Assembly: GCF_042453785.1 (NCBI RefSeq)
Contig: NC_091674.1
Location: 30,205,501 to 30,269,500, forward strand
Direction of reading: 5' to 3'
Length of the DNA: 64,000 nt
Source of the DNA: Malus domestica
Taxonomy: Eukaryota > Streptophyta > Magnoliopsida > Rosales > Rosaceae
Positions 11,382-23,548 of this stretch are shown here, one piece after another. Made by a program: the position numbers and the translations under genes. Within the stretch, counting starts at the first letter, position 1, and every line of letters starts with the position of its first letter. The notes under the pieces are model-generated. The model was not told where the DNA came from. It saw only the letters and a list, made by a program, of their open reading frames with translations, and made no database searches.

Positions 11382-11852
11382 TTCATCTTCCCCCAAATTC
11401 GGAGGAAGAAGAAGAAGAAGAACGAAGAAGGGGAAGGAAGAAGGAGAAGAAGGGGAAGGAAGAAGGAGAAGAAGGGGGAAGAAAAAAAAAACTGAATCTA
11501 GGCAAATTCGGAGGAGTAAGAAGAAGAAGAAGAAGGAAGGAGGAAAGAGAAAGAAGAAAAAGAAGAAAAAAAAAACAAAACAAAAAAAAAGCTTCCCCAG
11601 ATTCGGGAAGAAGAAGGAGAATGAGAAGGAAGAAGAAGGAAGAAGGGGAAGAAAGGGAAGGAAGGAGGAAGGAGGAAGGAAGGAAGAAGGAGAAGGAGGA
11701 AGAAAAAAAAAAAAAAAAAAAGTTGCAGTCGGAAGAAGAAGAAGAAGAAGAAGAAGAAGAAGAAGAAGAAGAAGAGGAAGGAAGGAAGAAGGAGAAGGAG
11801 GAAGAAAAAAAAAAAAAAAAAGTTGCAGTCGGAAGAAGAAGAAGAAGAAGAA

Positions 11853-11889
<37 letters not shown>

Positions 11890-12129
11890 AGAAAAGAAAG
11901 AAAGAAGAAAAGAAAAGAAAGAAAAAAAAGAAAAAAAAAACGTGGATGACACGTGGCGCCCAGTCAGTGCGCCACGTTACAGTTAACGAAAAACTTAACA
12001 GTTTGACTAACGGATGTATGAGACTGTCCCAAAATTTACACTTTAGGTATGACTCTGAGATGAAAAAAACTTGATGTACTAAATGTTGAAAACCACGAAA
12101 CATGAGGGTAGTAAACAGTCTTTTACCCT
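10820..12129. mobile_element. Fold-back / long-TIR DNA element with purine-pyrimidine arms
   Basis: The element begins AGGGTAAAAGACTGTTTACT and ends with its inverse complement. Terminal inverted repeats of about 185 bases (10820-11007 and 11940-12129) are nearly identical. Perfect 7-bp direct repeats AAACTTA flank it at 10813-10819 and 12130-12136. The inner ~930 bases continue the palindrome: the left half is almost pure pyrimidine (CTT/TTC repeats), the right half almost pure purine. Shared landmarks occur in inverse order, such as CTCCGACTGCAA against TTGCAGTCGG, and ATCTGGGGAAG against CTTCCCCAGAT. There is no transposase. Long TIRs suggest a Mutator-like or fold-back class; the 7-bp duplication is slightly short for Mutator (9 bp typical). 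Confidence 0.8.
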
Positions 12130-12138
12130 AAACTTAAA

Positions 12139-12429
12139 TTAACGTTTTGTATGCTGCACTGTGGACTTTTTGAGTTGCCATGGAGTTTTACAGCATGTAG
12201 TACCACTCTGTGACTTACCAGGCATAATATCCAAATCAATGTCCGAAAACGAAGAATAAGATGTGTGCACTCTCTTCCCAGCTGATCCACAATCGCAGTG
12301 CCTTACGTGCTGCGCCACGTGCGATCCAACCTTGCACGGTACCTTGATGCAACGCCAGACAACGGTTAAAGGGCAAGAAATGCACAGCAAGCAGGCACTG
12401 CAGAGAAACTCCATGGCTTTTCTCCCCAT
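12139..12429 (-). CDS. Small Cys-rich protein, exon 1 of a probable spliced gene
   Basis: The frame opens MGRKAMEFLCSACLLCISCP and continues with a hydrophobic Cys-dense stretch to about residue 32. That pattern is seen in small plant proteins anchored by palmitoylation. A polar part with a SYSSFSDIDLD motif follows. Read through, the frame has 96 codons. However, a strong donor (CCTG|GTAAGTC) at 12219/12218 suggests exon 1 ends after residue 70 and the frame beyond is intron. No next exon is recognisable, and the fold-back element begins only 90 bases downstream on this strand. Function unknown. Confidence 0.5.
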   Translation of the reverse strand: MGRKAMEFLCSACLLCISCPLTVVWRCIKVPCKVGSHVAQHVRHCDCGSAGKRVHTSYSSFSDIDLDIMPGKSQSGTTCCKTPWQLKKSTVQHTKR

Positions 12430-13333
12430 TTCGCCTTTCGTCCATGAGAAGAAGTGTAACTAGAAACAGAACGAGAATTCGAAGGCCTTCCAGCGTCCAT
12501 CTTGCTTCGTTTGGCATCTAAGGATTCGTTTAACCTGGCTTTCTGTTTGCTGTTACTCCTTTTCTAAGGTTACATCGACTTGCTGTTCGGGGTCGACTTG
12601 TTTATCTTCCCTTTTCCTCTTTTCTGTTTTACTTTCTGTACAAGCTTTTCACTTTTTATCATCTTCGTAGAGCACTTGCAATATGCTCCGGCCGCCTTCC
12701 GGGGTGCTAGAGTCGGCAAGGACCAACTGCCTTGGAATATCGAAAGGCAAAGCAAAAGGGGGAACTGCGCGCCGTTGCAAGGACCGGCAGGGAGGGGAGG
12801 GAAAAGAAAGGCAGAAACCTTCTCAACCCTACGATGGTTCAGGTTTCTTCAACTTTTCCCAGTTTTTAACGCCCGATGATGTTATTCATAAAGTAGCAGA
12901 ATCGTATTTCAAACCTATCGTTATGCATCGACGAAGAAATAGGAAAGACTCGGATTCCAAATTGAGGAGAATCTATTTTCCTGGTGGAAGCAAAGTTATT
13001 AAGCAACTCAACGGTAGTACATTAAGCTAACAGCGAAAGATCTTGCCGAACCAGAAAGATGTTTAAAACATTGCACATAAACTTCAAAACAACACTGATC
13101 TTAACAAGTTATACATCCCTGTGAACTTTTCAAGGACTAGAAAGTAAAGCAAATGACTGCCAACATTAGCAACTAGCAAAATGTATCTATCCGTGCACTA
13201 AATATCCATTTGGGGGTATAGACTATTGCAAAATAATAACCTTGGAGCGGGGGTCAACCAATTAAAACGCTGAATGTCGAGATAATGTCATCCCAGACCA
13301 GGAAACTTATTTGAGCTGCTAGAATTCAAAATC
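12430..13333. other. Region between the Cys-rich gene and mS35
   Basis: Contains the likely leader and promoter of the Cys-rich gene (minus strand) and the 3' UTR of mS35 (minus strand, below 13334). Overlapping frames of 90-115 codons around 12580-13030 on both strands show no domain or codon pattern that I can support. Confidence 0.4.
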
Positions 13334-15420
13334 TCAAGCAGGTACTGCACTCTTTCCTTGCAATCTCATGGTCTTGTTGTGCAGCCTCTCCATGAATGCG
13401 GGATTTGCTCTTAATCTCTCCTTGACATACGAAACTCGAGCATCCTCAGCCAGTTTGTTAGCCTTCCCAGCTTCCTCAATGAGGGAGAGAAGTGTCCTAA
13501 GGCAATCCTTTCTATTTTCTTCTCGGTGTTCAAACCTTCACATGAAATTACGGAAATGCTAGTTCAGTTCAAGTAATAAAATACACAATTAAGAATACCA
13601 TGTTGGAACTTTGAAGTGATAGAATACAAGCAGTGCACTCTAAACAACAATCAACCACTCTAAGAACTCCCAATTAATAATGAAAATGATAATAGAGAAA
13701 GAGGGATGCAGTTTCTGGTTGACTTACCTCTCACTAGTAATTGTAAGCTCATCTTTCCCTGGATTGTACCGCTTTCCAACCAAGTCTCTGAGCCGACGGA
13801 ATTGATGCTTTGAAAGCCCGAGTTCTTTCACTGTAACAGACAGTTTCACTTTTCTATTCTTGGGATGCCAGGAATCACCACCAGGAGCAAAGACTACCCG
13901 TGTTTGCCACCTAAGGATTGGCCCTTCGCCTGGTGGGTCAGCCAGATCCTTCTTGTCAGACACATCCTCATCAAATTGTGGGGGGCCGTCGGCTTCCATC
14001 TTCTGCAAATACTCCATGACAATCTCATCCTCAAACTCCTTGAACAACTCATAAGCTTCTTCAGGTTGAAGCTCCCCTCCTTCACACTTATCCCCCAAGT
14101 CATTGAACTTCTCTTCTACCTTCCTTTTCATGTCATCTGGAGAAGACAAATTATATCAAACATTATTTAAAAACAAAACCAAAAAGAAAAAAAAATGCAA
14201 GTTTGAATCAAATCATGCAACTTTGGTGACATTTAAACACTGTCGTACGATATTCATCTCTGTGATAAGCAAAGAAAATGCTTGACATCTAACAATTGGA
14301 TGCACAGAAAATTACCCTTGAGCAAGGTCTAGCCATGTTTGGAATAATGATACTAAGAAAACAACTATTGAAATCATGTCGAAACATATTAAACAAATGG
14401 TAAATATGAAAAAATTGTGGGCAGATGCCTAAATGTCATAAAGCTTAACACAAAAACATCCAGCAACAGTAATTGTATACCTGGCAGGAGCTTATCCCAG
14501 CTAAGCATATCCTCGAGAATCGCCTCACACTCCTTTGTATCCTTCATAATCCCGTGCTTAATTGCATCCTCAACAATATCATCCCACTTCTTGGCATCCA
14601 TGTTGAAGTACTCATCTTTTGACATCCTATTCATGACTATATCCTTTGCGTTATACAAGTCATCAATCTCTTCATCCGTGTCGTACAATTCCTCAAAATC
14701 CGATTCAAACTCTTGGTCCTTAACATCATCCAATGGCTGCATTTGCAATTCATCAATCAGCTCATCATCTGTTTCCTCGTGCTTCCCAGCCAATCTCCTC
14801 TGCAGAATTGCTTCGAGTATCTCCGGGAGCGCCTCCTCATCACCCTTAAAATATTTATCTATCCGCTCCTTCAGCTCTATAAAAACCACAAACGAAAACT
14901 TCAAATCAACATCGTTCTTAGCTTTATAAATTTAGAAGGCAAAAGAATATAAGTTACAAATGTCACTTAAATTCAATAAATTTGTCCCTCCCTGGCACTA
15001 AATACTGAACCCAATAAGCCAAAACATTCAAATAATCCAATTTCCATCAAATTATTCACACTTTCATCATATCAAATGAAAAAATCACAGACCCAGAACC
15101 CCAAAAATCCACAAGATCAAAACTTTAATCTTTGGTAATAAAAAACTTGAAAAAATAAGAGTTGGGTCACCTTTGTTATTGACGTCCTTGACTTCGACGG
15201 AGGCATCTTTCTTTTTGGTTGGGATCAAGCTCGAATCAGCAGCCGGATTGGGGCCTTCGGCGGAGGAGTCGCCGTCCGAAGAGAAGAACCGGCTGAGCAG
15301 GGACCGAGTCGAACGGGCGAGTGGGACGAGTGAGGGGGTAGGATTTGGGTTGAATGTTTGAGGAGAGAGAAGGCGATTGCGAGTGCAGAGAGAGAGATTA
15401 CTCAGCAGAGTTCGTCTCAT
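13334..15420 (-). CDS. Mitochondrial small-subunit ribosomal protein mS35
   Basis: Four exons on the minus strand, 15420-15171, 14876-14481, 14136-13728 and 13535-13334, join in phase to 418 residues ending in TGA. The N-terminus MRRTLLSNLSLCTRNRLLS is Arg/Ser/Leu-rich without acids, followed by SLLSRFFSSDG, a typical mitochondrial presequence and cleavage region. An acidic middle (about residues 85-215) leads into the conserved mS35 domain, with LRWQTRVVFAPGGDSWHPKN and KHQFRRLRDLVGKRYNP around residues 275-335. The end is rich in Lys/Arg/Glu helix. The protein belongs to the mitoribosomal small subunit. Plant versions are of similar length. Confidence 0.9.
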
Positions 15421-15712
15421 GGTTCTTTCTCTCTCTAGGGTTTATCAAAAGTTGGGATTTTTGGTTTCCTGTAAAATGCTTTGCTTTCTTTCCATAATTT
15501 TCCGAGTTTCTGCTGCTGAATATTTTTTTCCCTTTTTGCCCAACTGAAAAATGTAATCTAAAAGTAATAAATACAAAAACCCCTTTGTGTAAGAAGGGTA
15601 GATGAGTCATTTTATATGGAAATCTACTTATTTTAGCAATTTTAATCCAAGGTTGGTTAGATTTTGTAACTCATCACAACGGCCAAATTATTTTTCAGGT
15701 TCCCTAATTGTT
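15421..15712. other. mS35 promoter and 5' leader
   Basis: CT-rich leader directly upstream of the mS35 ATG (TTCTTTCTCTCTCTAGGG on the plus strand). No other gene found. Confidence 0.4.
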
Positions 15713-15911
15713 GGAAAGAGATCCTTTTTAGGATCCCTTCCTCCTAATCCATCAAATCAGAGAATCCGTACTATTGAAATTTGATTCAACGATTGAAGTT
15801 ATTATAACTTTTAAAATGGGCCCTATTTGTAGTCATTTGATCAAATTTTAACGGCACAGATTCTCTAATTTAGTAGATTAGGAGGAAGGGATCCAGAGAT
15901 GATCCCTTTCC
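15713..15911. mobile_element. Mutator-type MITE (199 bp)
   Basis: Perfect 9-bp target duplication CTAATTGTT at 15704-15712 and 15912-15920. Ends are GGAAAGAGATCC and, inverted, GGAAAGGGATCA. About 60 bases at each end pair imperfectly, sharing CCCTTCCTCCTAATC and AGAGAATC. A 9-bp duplication with TIRs of this length fits a Mutator-like MITE. No coding sequence. Confidence 0.8.
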
Positions 15912-16583
15912 CTAATTGTTTTTCTTTATCACGCCCTGGTTTTGGACTAACAATTAACATAAAGATTACGAATCGATAAATTACTGGTGGAATCAGATTC
16001 TATACTCACAATTTATTTAGTGCTACAATCTGCGAGCAACAATCATCATTTGGGTTCCTTGTGTTGCTTTCAAAATTTTGGCAATGAGATATTCAGCGTG
16101 TTTATAGAGGAAAGAATTTTGGGGTGAATAATTATAGGCAATTTTTACTTTGATAAATTATTTTTTTTCAATTAGTTTTGTACGTGAGGATCAATTTGAA
16201 ATGTCCCGGTTTAAATTTATTCTTAAATTAATCAAATTGCGATTGTTGTTTGCCAAAATATCAGAGAATAGCAAAACAATTGAGACATAAAAATTTCCCA
16301 GAAAACCCAAAATTTATATTTCTCAGAAAATCTGAATTCCTGCACCATTGGAAGCCTCTTTCGTTTGTGACAGTGACTCGGTCGAGTAGAAGCTGAGTCT
16401 GGGCCGAGTCGAAGCAGCGAGTGGAGGGCCGAGTTGGGCTTTAGAGACGGACATTTCTAAGCAGGGATACTGATAAAATGGAAGAAGAAGAAGACAGAGT
16501 TATGTGGGCCTCTCGGCGTATTTGGACCACCAGGCCCAAATGAGTTACAGGCTTTGAGTGGGAGAGTTGGACAGAATATTGGC

Positions 16584-16868
16584 TGAGTAATGTTATTTAT
16601 ATTATATTTTTATACCACATTTCTATACCACCTTAGGTGGCATATGATGTGGAAAAATTTTGCAAAATCCAAGAAAAGAAATAAGAAAGACTCCTCATAT
16701 ACCACAATCATCATTTAATTAACTAGTTTTTCTTAATTAGTAGTTTATTAAATAATAAACTAAATTTAAAAATCTGATTAATTCAAATGATGTGACTGTC
16801 CACATCAAATGTCACCTAAGGTGATATGAAAATGTGGTACAAAAACATGGTATGATTAGCATTACTCA
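16584..16868. mobile_element. MITE with ~55-bp terminal inverted repeats
   Basis: The left end TGAGTAATGTTATTTATA and the right end, inverted, TGAGTAATGCTAATCATA continue into matching TACCACAT and CACCTTAGGTG.CAT segments. The interior is AT-rich. A clean target duplication was not found, so the superfamily is open. Confidence 0.65.
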
Positions 16869-17073
16869 TATTCTTCTTTTCTTTTTCTTTTTTCTTATTT
16901 GATAAGGGAACTGATTTTTGAACTTTTTTTTTCTTTCGCATGTTTTGTATTTCTGCTATGAATTATGCTTTAATTAATCAAATTTAGAGGCTAAAAATAA
17001 ACATAAGTGTACTTAACAGAAAAAAGTGTCCATAAAAACGCAAAAAGTTTTTTTTTTTTTTGCCAAATCTAGT

Positions 17074-17684
17074 TGTAACATTTCACATCGACGAATGAAG
17101 AGGAGGTGATGTGCCTTATACGTACATGCACACCTCCATATAGCACGAGACCTTTTGGGAATTCACTAGCTTCGGATTTCATCGAAACTCTGAAGTTAAG
17201 CGAGTTTGGGCGAGAGTAATCCTAGGATTGGTGACCCACTAGGAAGTTGCTCGTGAGTTCCCATAAACAAAACCGTGAGGGAATAGTAAGCACAAAGTGG
17301 ATAATATCGTACTACGGTGAAATCAAGACTGGGATGTGACAGAATGGTATCAGAGCCACTCTACCTTGTGGTGTGAGTGTGCTGACGAGGACGTTGGGCC
17401 CCTAAGGGGGGTGGATTGTAACATCCCACATCGACCAACGAAGAGGGGGTGATGTGCCTTATATGTACTTGCCTACCACCATATAGCACGAGGCCTTTTG
17501 GGAACTCACTGGCTTCAGATTCCATCGGAACTCCGAAGTTAAGCGAGTTCGGGCAAGAGTAATCCTAGAACAGGTGACCCATTGGGAAGTTGCTTGTGAG
17601 TTTCCAGAAACAAAACCCTGAGAGAATGGTAAGTCCAAAGCAGACAATATCGTGCTACGGAGGAGTTGAGACTGGGATGTGACA
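17074..17684 (+). mobile_element. Cassandra TRIM retrotransposon (5S-bearing LTRs)
   Basis: Two 268-base LTRs, 17074-17341 and 17417-17684, each start TGTAACAT and end GATGTGACA. They flank a 75-base interior with primer site TGGTATCAGAGC (17345-17356, initiator tRNA-Met) and polypurine tract AAGGGGGGTGGAT before the second LTR. Each LTR carries a 5S-rRNA-like Pol III region: GAAGTTAAGCGAGTT, GGGCGAGAGTAATCC and GGTGACCCA. This structure defines Cassandra. The LTRs differ at about 30 positions by eye, so the copy is old. A 4-bp TAGT duplication flanks it (17070-17073 and 17685-17688). No protein is encoded. Confidence 0.93.
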
Positions 17685-19042
17685 TAGTAGCGCGGATGTC
17701 TAACTAAACAAAATTTAGGGAATTGACAGATTAAAGAGTTCGTGTCAATTATATGTTTTATTGATACAGCTTCTTATCTATGCAGTTTCGTTTTTTCCAT
17801 TGTTAAAAGAAATCCGAGTTTAAATCTAATTCCGTTATTGACCAAAATTCTCAATTGTTTTGTTATAAAAAAATCCATAAAAAAATTATTTTAACAAAAA
17901 TCACAAATCTATGATTAATATCTATTCCTTTTTTTTTTGTCTCATTGAAATTTAAATATGTGTATTGGATGTGGCATGAGTCACACAGACTCACTATCTT
18001 ATTTTCAATTCAAATGACATCATTGCATGTTGTTAAATATCTTAGTTGAAAGGGTGTTGCGTTTTTAGTCATGTGTCTCAGATTCAAAATTTATTTCCAC
18101 TAAATTATTATAATAGTTTGAAATGCTTATCTTCTCTTTAATAATGTCATCATGTTCTTTTTAAAATATCTCTATCTATGATATTGTTTTTTTTAATGAA
18201 TGAATGATGTGGCATGATACTTGGAAATTCTTTAGAAATTAAGAATAAAAATTGAGATCTTAATCTATATCTTAACAACTTTAGTTTTATAACCCTAATT
18301 TCAAACGTAATTTTGCTTGTTTGTTTTATTCTTGTGATTAATCATTCAGTTAAGTGATTTAGATAGTTAAAATATTTTTTTCTATTAATTAAAAACCCCT
18401 AAGTACATAAACCAATTGTTTAACGCGTTGCTTGTAGCTGAGTGTTTTGACCTCGAAAAATGCTTTTTCAAAAACTATTTTTGAAAACAACGCGGGGTTG
18501 AAAATGAGCACGGCCATTGGCCACACAGACAGATCACAAAAGCTGATTTGTGCTTTATCTTAAAAGCAGATTACAGCTTTTGACAATTGACTTTTCTTTG
18601 TTTCTACTCCTGTCTTGTGCTTTACGCTTACTCATATAAAATTAAGTTGCTGCTGAGAAAAGCAGAGTGTTTTTTTTTTCCATCAGAAGGATAATATAAT
18701 AGTTAGATGGGAAATGTGAACATGAATATCTTAAAATAGAACTTTTGGTAAATTCTACTCCGTTTCATGTTCTTAGCACAATATTTTATAACGTTGCTAT
18801 TGAAATTGACATTAAAATGTGAAGTAACAAAGAATATATAAAAAGTTATATCTTTAAAAAAGTCCTTTAACAGTCCTCATAGTTTGATACCCTTTTTTTA
18901 CAGCATAAAACAAAACTTAGTCCTAGTGGTCCAATCCTAATATATTAACCATGAGACTAACTAATCCTAAATTTAGACATTAAAAAATTGCTTAATCATG
19001 TGTTTACATTTTGTTCAACTCTACATGATCGACTCCTGAAAC
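17685..19042. other. Intergenic, AT-rich
   Basis: No gene, RNA or clear element seen. Confidence 0.4.
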
Positions 19043-19433
19043 TAGGCCTGGCATTTTGGACCCAACCCGTTAACCCGATCCGACCCAACCCGTTAATATT
19101 TGTATTTGGGTGGATGCTTAACGGGTTGGGTCGTTAACGGGTGAACCCGTTAAATAACGGGTCACTTTGGGTCAACCCGTTAGACCCGTTAGCATCCGTT
19201 AGTTGATGATATTTTAGTAATTTTAATAAAATCTTAATGACAAAAAATAAACTTTATGCAAAAAATAAAAATAAAAATAATTGTTAACGGGTGAAACGGG
19301 TGACCCGTTAGTTTAACAGGTCGGGTTCGAATGACCCGTTAGCTTAACGGATTGGGTTCGGATGACCCGTTAACTTAACGGGTCGGGTTCAACCTGACCC
19401 AAATCTAATAAATCCGACTCGTTTACAGGTCTA
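19043..19433. mobile_element. hAT-type MITE with ACCCGTTAA subterminal repeats
   Basis: An 8-bp target duplication CCTGAAAC sits at 19035-19042 and 19434-19441. Ends are TAGGCCTGGCA and, inverted, TAGACCTGTAA. The interior holds more than a dozen copies of ACCCGTTA(A/G) in both orientations. The 8-bp duplication, short T-A-G ends and clustered subterminal motifs are typical of hAT elements. 391 bases, non-coding. Confidence 0.82.
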
Positions 19434-19441
19434 CCTGAAAC

Positions 19442-22400
19442 TACCAAGTACTTACTAGCTACTGAAGAATATTGTGGAAGCACCATATATGCTAAAGAAT
19501 CCTGCCGACGCGTATGAGTCAACTCGACCTCCTTCTCGTGTTGCGTGTTTAACTGGCTAGAACAACAAAGCATCATTTTCTTTGCATTCGAGTTAAAATC
19601 TTATTTTGTAAATAAAATATCGTCTTTTAAAAACTAAAGCAAATTAATGTATAATCATGACTAAATATAAAGACAGAATAATAATTTTTTTCCATCATTA
19701 GACGAGATAATGAAATCAAAACCTTTTAACCCGGAAATTGTGGTGAAAAGCTCAAGAAATGGCGTACCTGGTTCTTTTTTTTGCCACGATTTTGTCTGTT
19801 TGGAGTTGGACCCATGAGAATCTTCGACAACAATTTTCATTGAATTAGGCAATGAATTTCTGCTTTTTAACATGTCAGCAACACAGGTGATTACACGATA
19901 TGTTATTATACAGATAGAAAAAAGTTTATGTTTCTCTCTACTTGTATAATGATATATAATGTATCCATCTGTATTCCTAGCACATTAAAAAATGTCTCTA
20001 ATATAAGCTGCAAGCTATTGAACCTTTGTTTATTCGAGCGATGTTATAATTTAATCTAACATGGTCATTCTTTGTAATTCGAGTCCAAACCAAAGCGTCA
20101 CAAATTTTTGCAAAAAGAAGAAAAGCGAAATATACGACGATGTTGAGTTGATGGTGGAGAAGGATTCAAGCAAGCCACCCGGCGGTGTTATACATAGTGA
20201 GTTTAGATCTGGCTCAAATTTCACATCCATGAAATAAGGTGCATGAAGTCTTTATTATAATTAGAAATCATTACATAAAAAATAATTCAAAATTAAATAA
20301 ACAAAACACTGCTCTATCAAACTTGATTTCGTCAAAGTTTGCAATGTCTTTATAAAACGAAATAGAGGAACTTCTTTTCTCAAATGGCACTCAACTAGCG
20401 GAGTCACGGGGTGGGCTTCCAAAGATGCCTTGGAAATTCTCAAAATAAATAAATAAAATAAAAAATTGGGTTTTTTTCTAATAATTGCCTTAAATTGTGA
20501 TTATTAAAATTAATATGCAAAACTTGCTTAGGGATCCCTCCACATTCTTTATAGACAAAACCATATTGTCCCCTATGGGGGTTAGAGAATCCATCAGCCA
20601 TGTGGACATTGGAATGAACAAACAAATCAAAACTATATAACGTTTAGGGTTTTTATCACGACTAGTCCCTGAAATTGGATCGTTCAATAAAAAATGTCTA
20701 TGAAGAAAATTCATGAATTTAATCTTTGAAATTGAGATCTGCAAATCATTTTGATAATTCCGTTATAATTCCTCAAACCTTCTAATTAGTGTGGTCTCTT
20801 TTCCGACCTGCACTATTTTATGGGCTAAAAAGAACTCTGCATTAACATCATTCGTGGCAGCCAATTCAACGTTGAGAAGGTTTTTCTTCTACTTCAACCA
20901 TTGCTCTCAAATGGGTCTGCAACCAAACCATCAAAAGCCCCATTGAAGAATTTGACTTTTAGTGTTCTTCAGATTCTTCAATGGAGCAATAAACGCACTT
21001 GAGACTTGAGAATGTTCTACTTCTACAGTAGATAGTTTTTTTCTTAAGAAAAATTGGATGTTTGTAATTTTTCTCATGGAAGAGCCAATTTAAGGAAATA
21101 GATTTACATACAACCCTTCGAGACTCAGATGCCATCGTAACATCTTGAGCAAAATAATCGTCACTTAAAAATACATATACTTTATCCTATATTGCTTGGT
21201 TCATCACGGTTATCATAACAATTTTTTAATCACATTTTCAAATGAAAACATATAATATAAATAGTGAATAAGAAGAATTACACTTCAATGAGAGAAAACT
21301 TAGTCAATGTCTTAGAAGGTTATGCCAGCCAGAACTCAGATTACGGCTGGCAAAGCAACCTACTACTTTCCTCCGCTTAGCAATTGAATGAACACGAGCT
21401 AAGAAAACTCAATTACTAGATAGCAAGGTAAAACCTAAAAATGGAACAAGAAAACAAGTTGAAGAGAAGAGAAAACAGAAAATTGAGGAGATTGCAGGGG
21501 TGAGTTTGGCAATGTGGGGGTTGCGTTTATCATGTGATACAGAGCTTTTTGGTCAATTATCATGTGATATACGTACATAGCAGAAATAGACATTTGAGTC
21601 AATTCTCTCATTTATGGCACATAGACATTCAACAAATAATGGGGCTGAGTGGGTAGGGAGGATGTATGCAATGAACTCGGCTAGTGTCGGAAGACCTTTC
21701 ATGCAACGGAAAAATTATCGTGATACTATGTGAATATGATATTGCGCATGATATTGCGTGATTGAAATAGAATACTATCACACTGTTGGACGCTGAAATT
21801 TGAAAACATCCATTCAACTTCAGGCTTCAGTCAAAGTTAGGTCCTCTCTTGTCATTATAATGTATGATATTACGTAATTGAAATAAAATACCATCATAAT
21901 GTTTGACACTGAAAATTGAAAGCAACCCTTCAACTTCGGGCTTCAGTCAAAGTTAGGTTCTCCCTCACATGATTGAGATTACAACTATTTGGCCTAAACT
22001 AACGCGAGTAGGAATCTTTTCCCTTCAATTTTCCTCCTCTCCAGTCTCTTCTTATTTGAAGAATCACGATTAAGCCACGTCGATATCTTATGTTGCTTTC
22101 TTTATAGAGAGAAAAAAAGAATGAGAGGAGAGAAGATGGGAAGGGAATTTGGAGGGGAAAAATCCTACTTCAAACTAACGCGAGAATAAGAAAACTCATG
22201 TAAAATAAAAATGCTAAGATGACAATGTTACACACTGTCACGTAATTAATTAGAAACACCGATGCATTGACGTAATGAAATGAAAGATATGTAAAACCTT
22301 GTACAAAAATGATGAATTTTGACCTTGTGATTTCCCGGGGGGACCATTAGAAATGGTGACCACAGTAACACACGGATCCGAACATACGAAGACTACATTT

Positions 22401-22910
22401 TTCTGTTGTATATATACTGGTCCTGTTTCCGTCTCCAAGCCTCAAACCACCGCACAAAGAGACACAGAGAAAAACATTAAAGTTAAAAAACCAGTTAAGT
22501 AAGCACCAACTGGCTTTTTTGAGAAGCAGCTGGCTTAAAAAGCAAGAAAGAAAAGAAAGCACAAAAGAAAAGAAAGCAAAAGTAGAAAATTTTACTCAGA
22601 TTCCAGAGCCTCCTTTAAGACCTTTGTCTGCAGTGTTTGATGGCATATGCCCTCAAAATCCAACGTCAAGACAAAGCATAGCCCCCACCTTACCAACCCA
22701 CGAAAGGAAAGCTCCCAGAAATAGTATTAAGCACTTTTGGATCGTAAAAATGCTGTTTAAACAAGTGTTGTTTTAAAAATGGATTTTTTATTAATCCCTT
22801 ATATTTTGTTAATTACATCTCACATAATAATTCAATATTAAATTGCTTATAAAATGACTATTTAAGTCCTAAAATGTTCTAAAATTAAAAAGAAGATTCT
22901 AAATACACTC
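19442..22910. other. Gene-poor intergenic stretch
   Basis: No convincing gene. Around 21740-21965 two imperfect ~125-bp tandem copies share CTTC(A/G)GGCTTCAGTCAAAGT and GAAATA.AATACCATCA. The tract 20640-20800 resembles the widespread plant motif 'gtccctgaaattg..' seen in decayed MITEs. Short frames (60-94 codons) lack any family signal. Confidence 0.4.
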
Positions 22911-23449
22911 TAAGGGCACGTTTGTTTGACAGGATTCGCTGGGACTGGACTGGACTAGACTATAGTCCGGTGTTTGGTGGGCACCGGGATTAGCTTTAAT
23001 GAGCTTAGGTGGGATTCGCTAGGACTAAGGGGGGGCTTAGCCGTTCTTCACGAGGGATCCCAATTTCGGGCGGACTCGTAAGCCAGAGAAACCATCGACA
23101 GATTTTTTGCGTCTTCCCACATCCCACATCGTCCTCATCTCTGCGTCTGCCCTGGTCGTCGTCCTTGCCGTGCTCCCACATCGTCCTCACGCTCATCGTC
23201 GTCCTTACAGCATCTGGTCGCTGTCATCTGCCTCAAGTTGCTAAGCTTCGAATCTTCGATTTTTTTCGTCGATTTGTGTGGATTTGTTTGTGATATTAAC
23301 TGAGGTTTATTTGATTTTGTTGTTTTGGGTTTGAGAAATTCATAATATACAAGTGGATTTGCAATTGAACAAATTAGGGTTTTGATATTTAGGTGAAATT
23401 GAGATTAGAATTTGGGGTTTTCATAAGATGAAATTGAGATTAGTCTCAG

Positions 23450-23516
23450 GTGTGCGCTCTGTGTGTGCGTGTTTGTGTGTACTGTGTGTAATTTGTATGT
23501 GTGTTTGTGTGTGTGT

Positions 23517-23548
<32 letters not shown>

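Noticed and set aside
10846-12103. Reading frames of 130-367 codons on both strands
   Set aside because: They encode only runs of Lys, Glu, Arg or Phe, Ser, Leu from the polypurine/polypyrimidine arms of the fold-back element.
12580-13030. Overlapping 60-115-codon frames as a gene
   Set aside because: No recognisable domain, poor splice context and frames open on both strands by chance.
17130-17270. 5S rRNA gene
   Set aside because: The similarity lies within matched LTRs with primer site and polypurine tract, so it is Cassandra, not a ribosomal gene.
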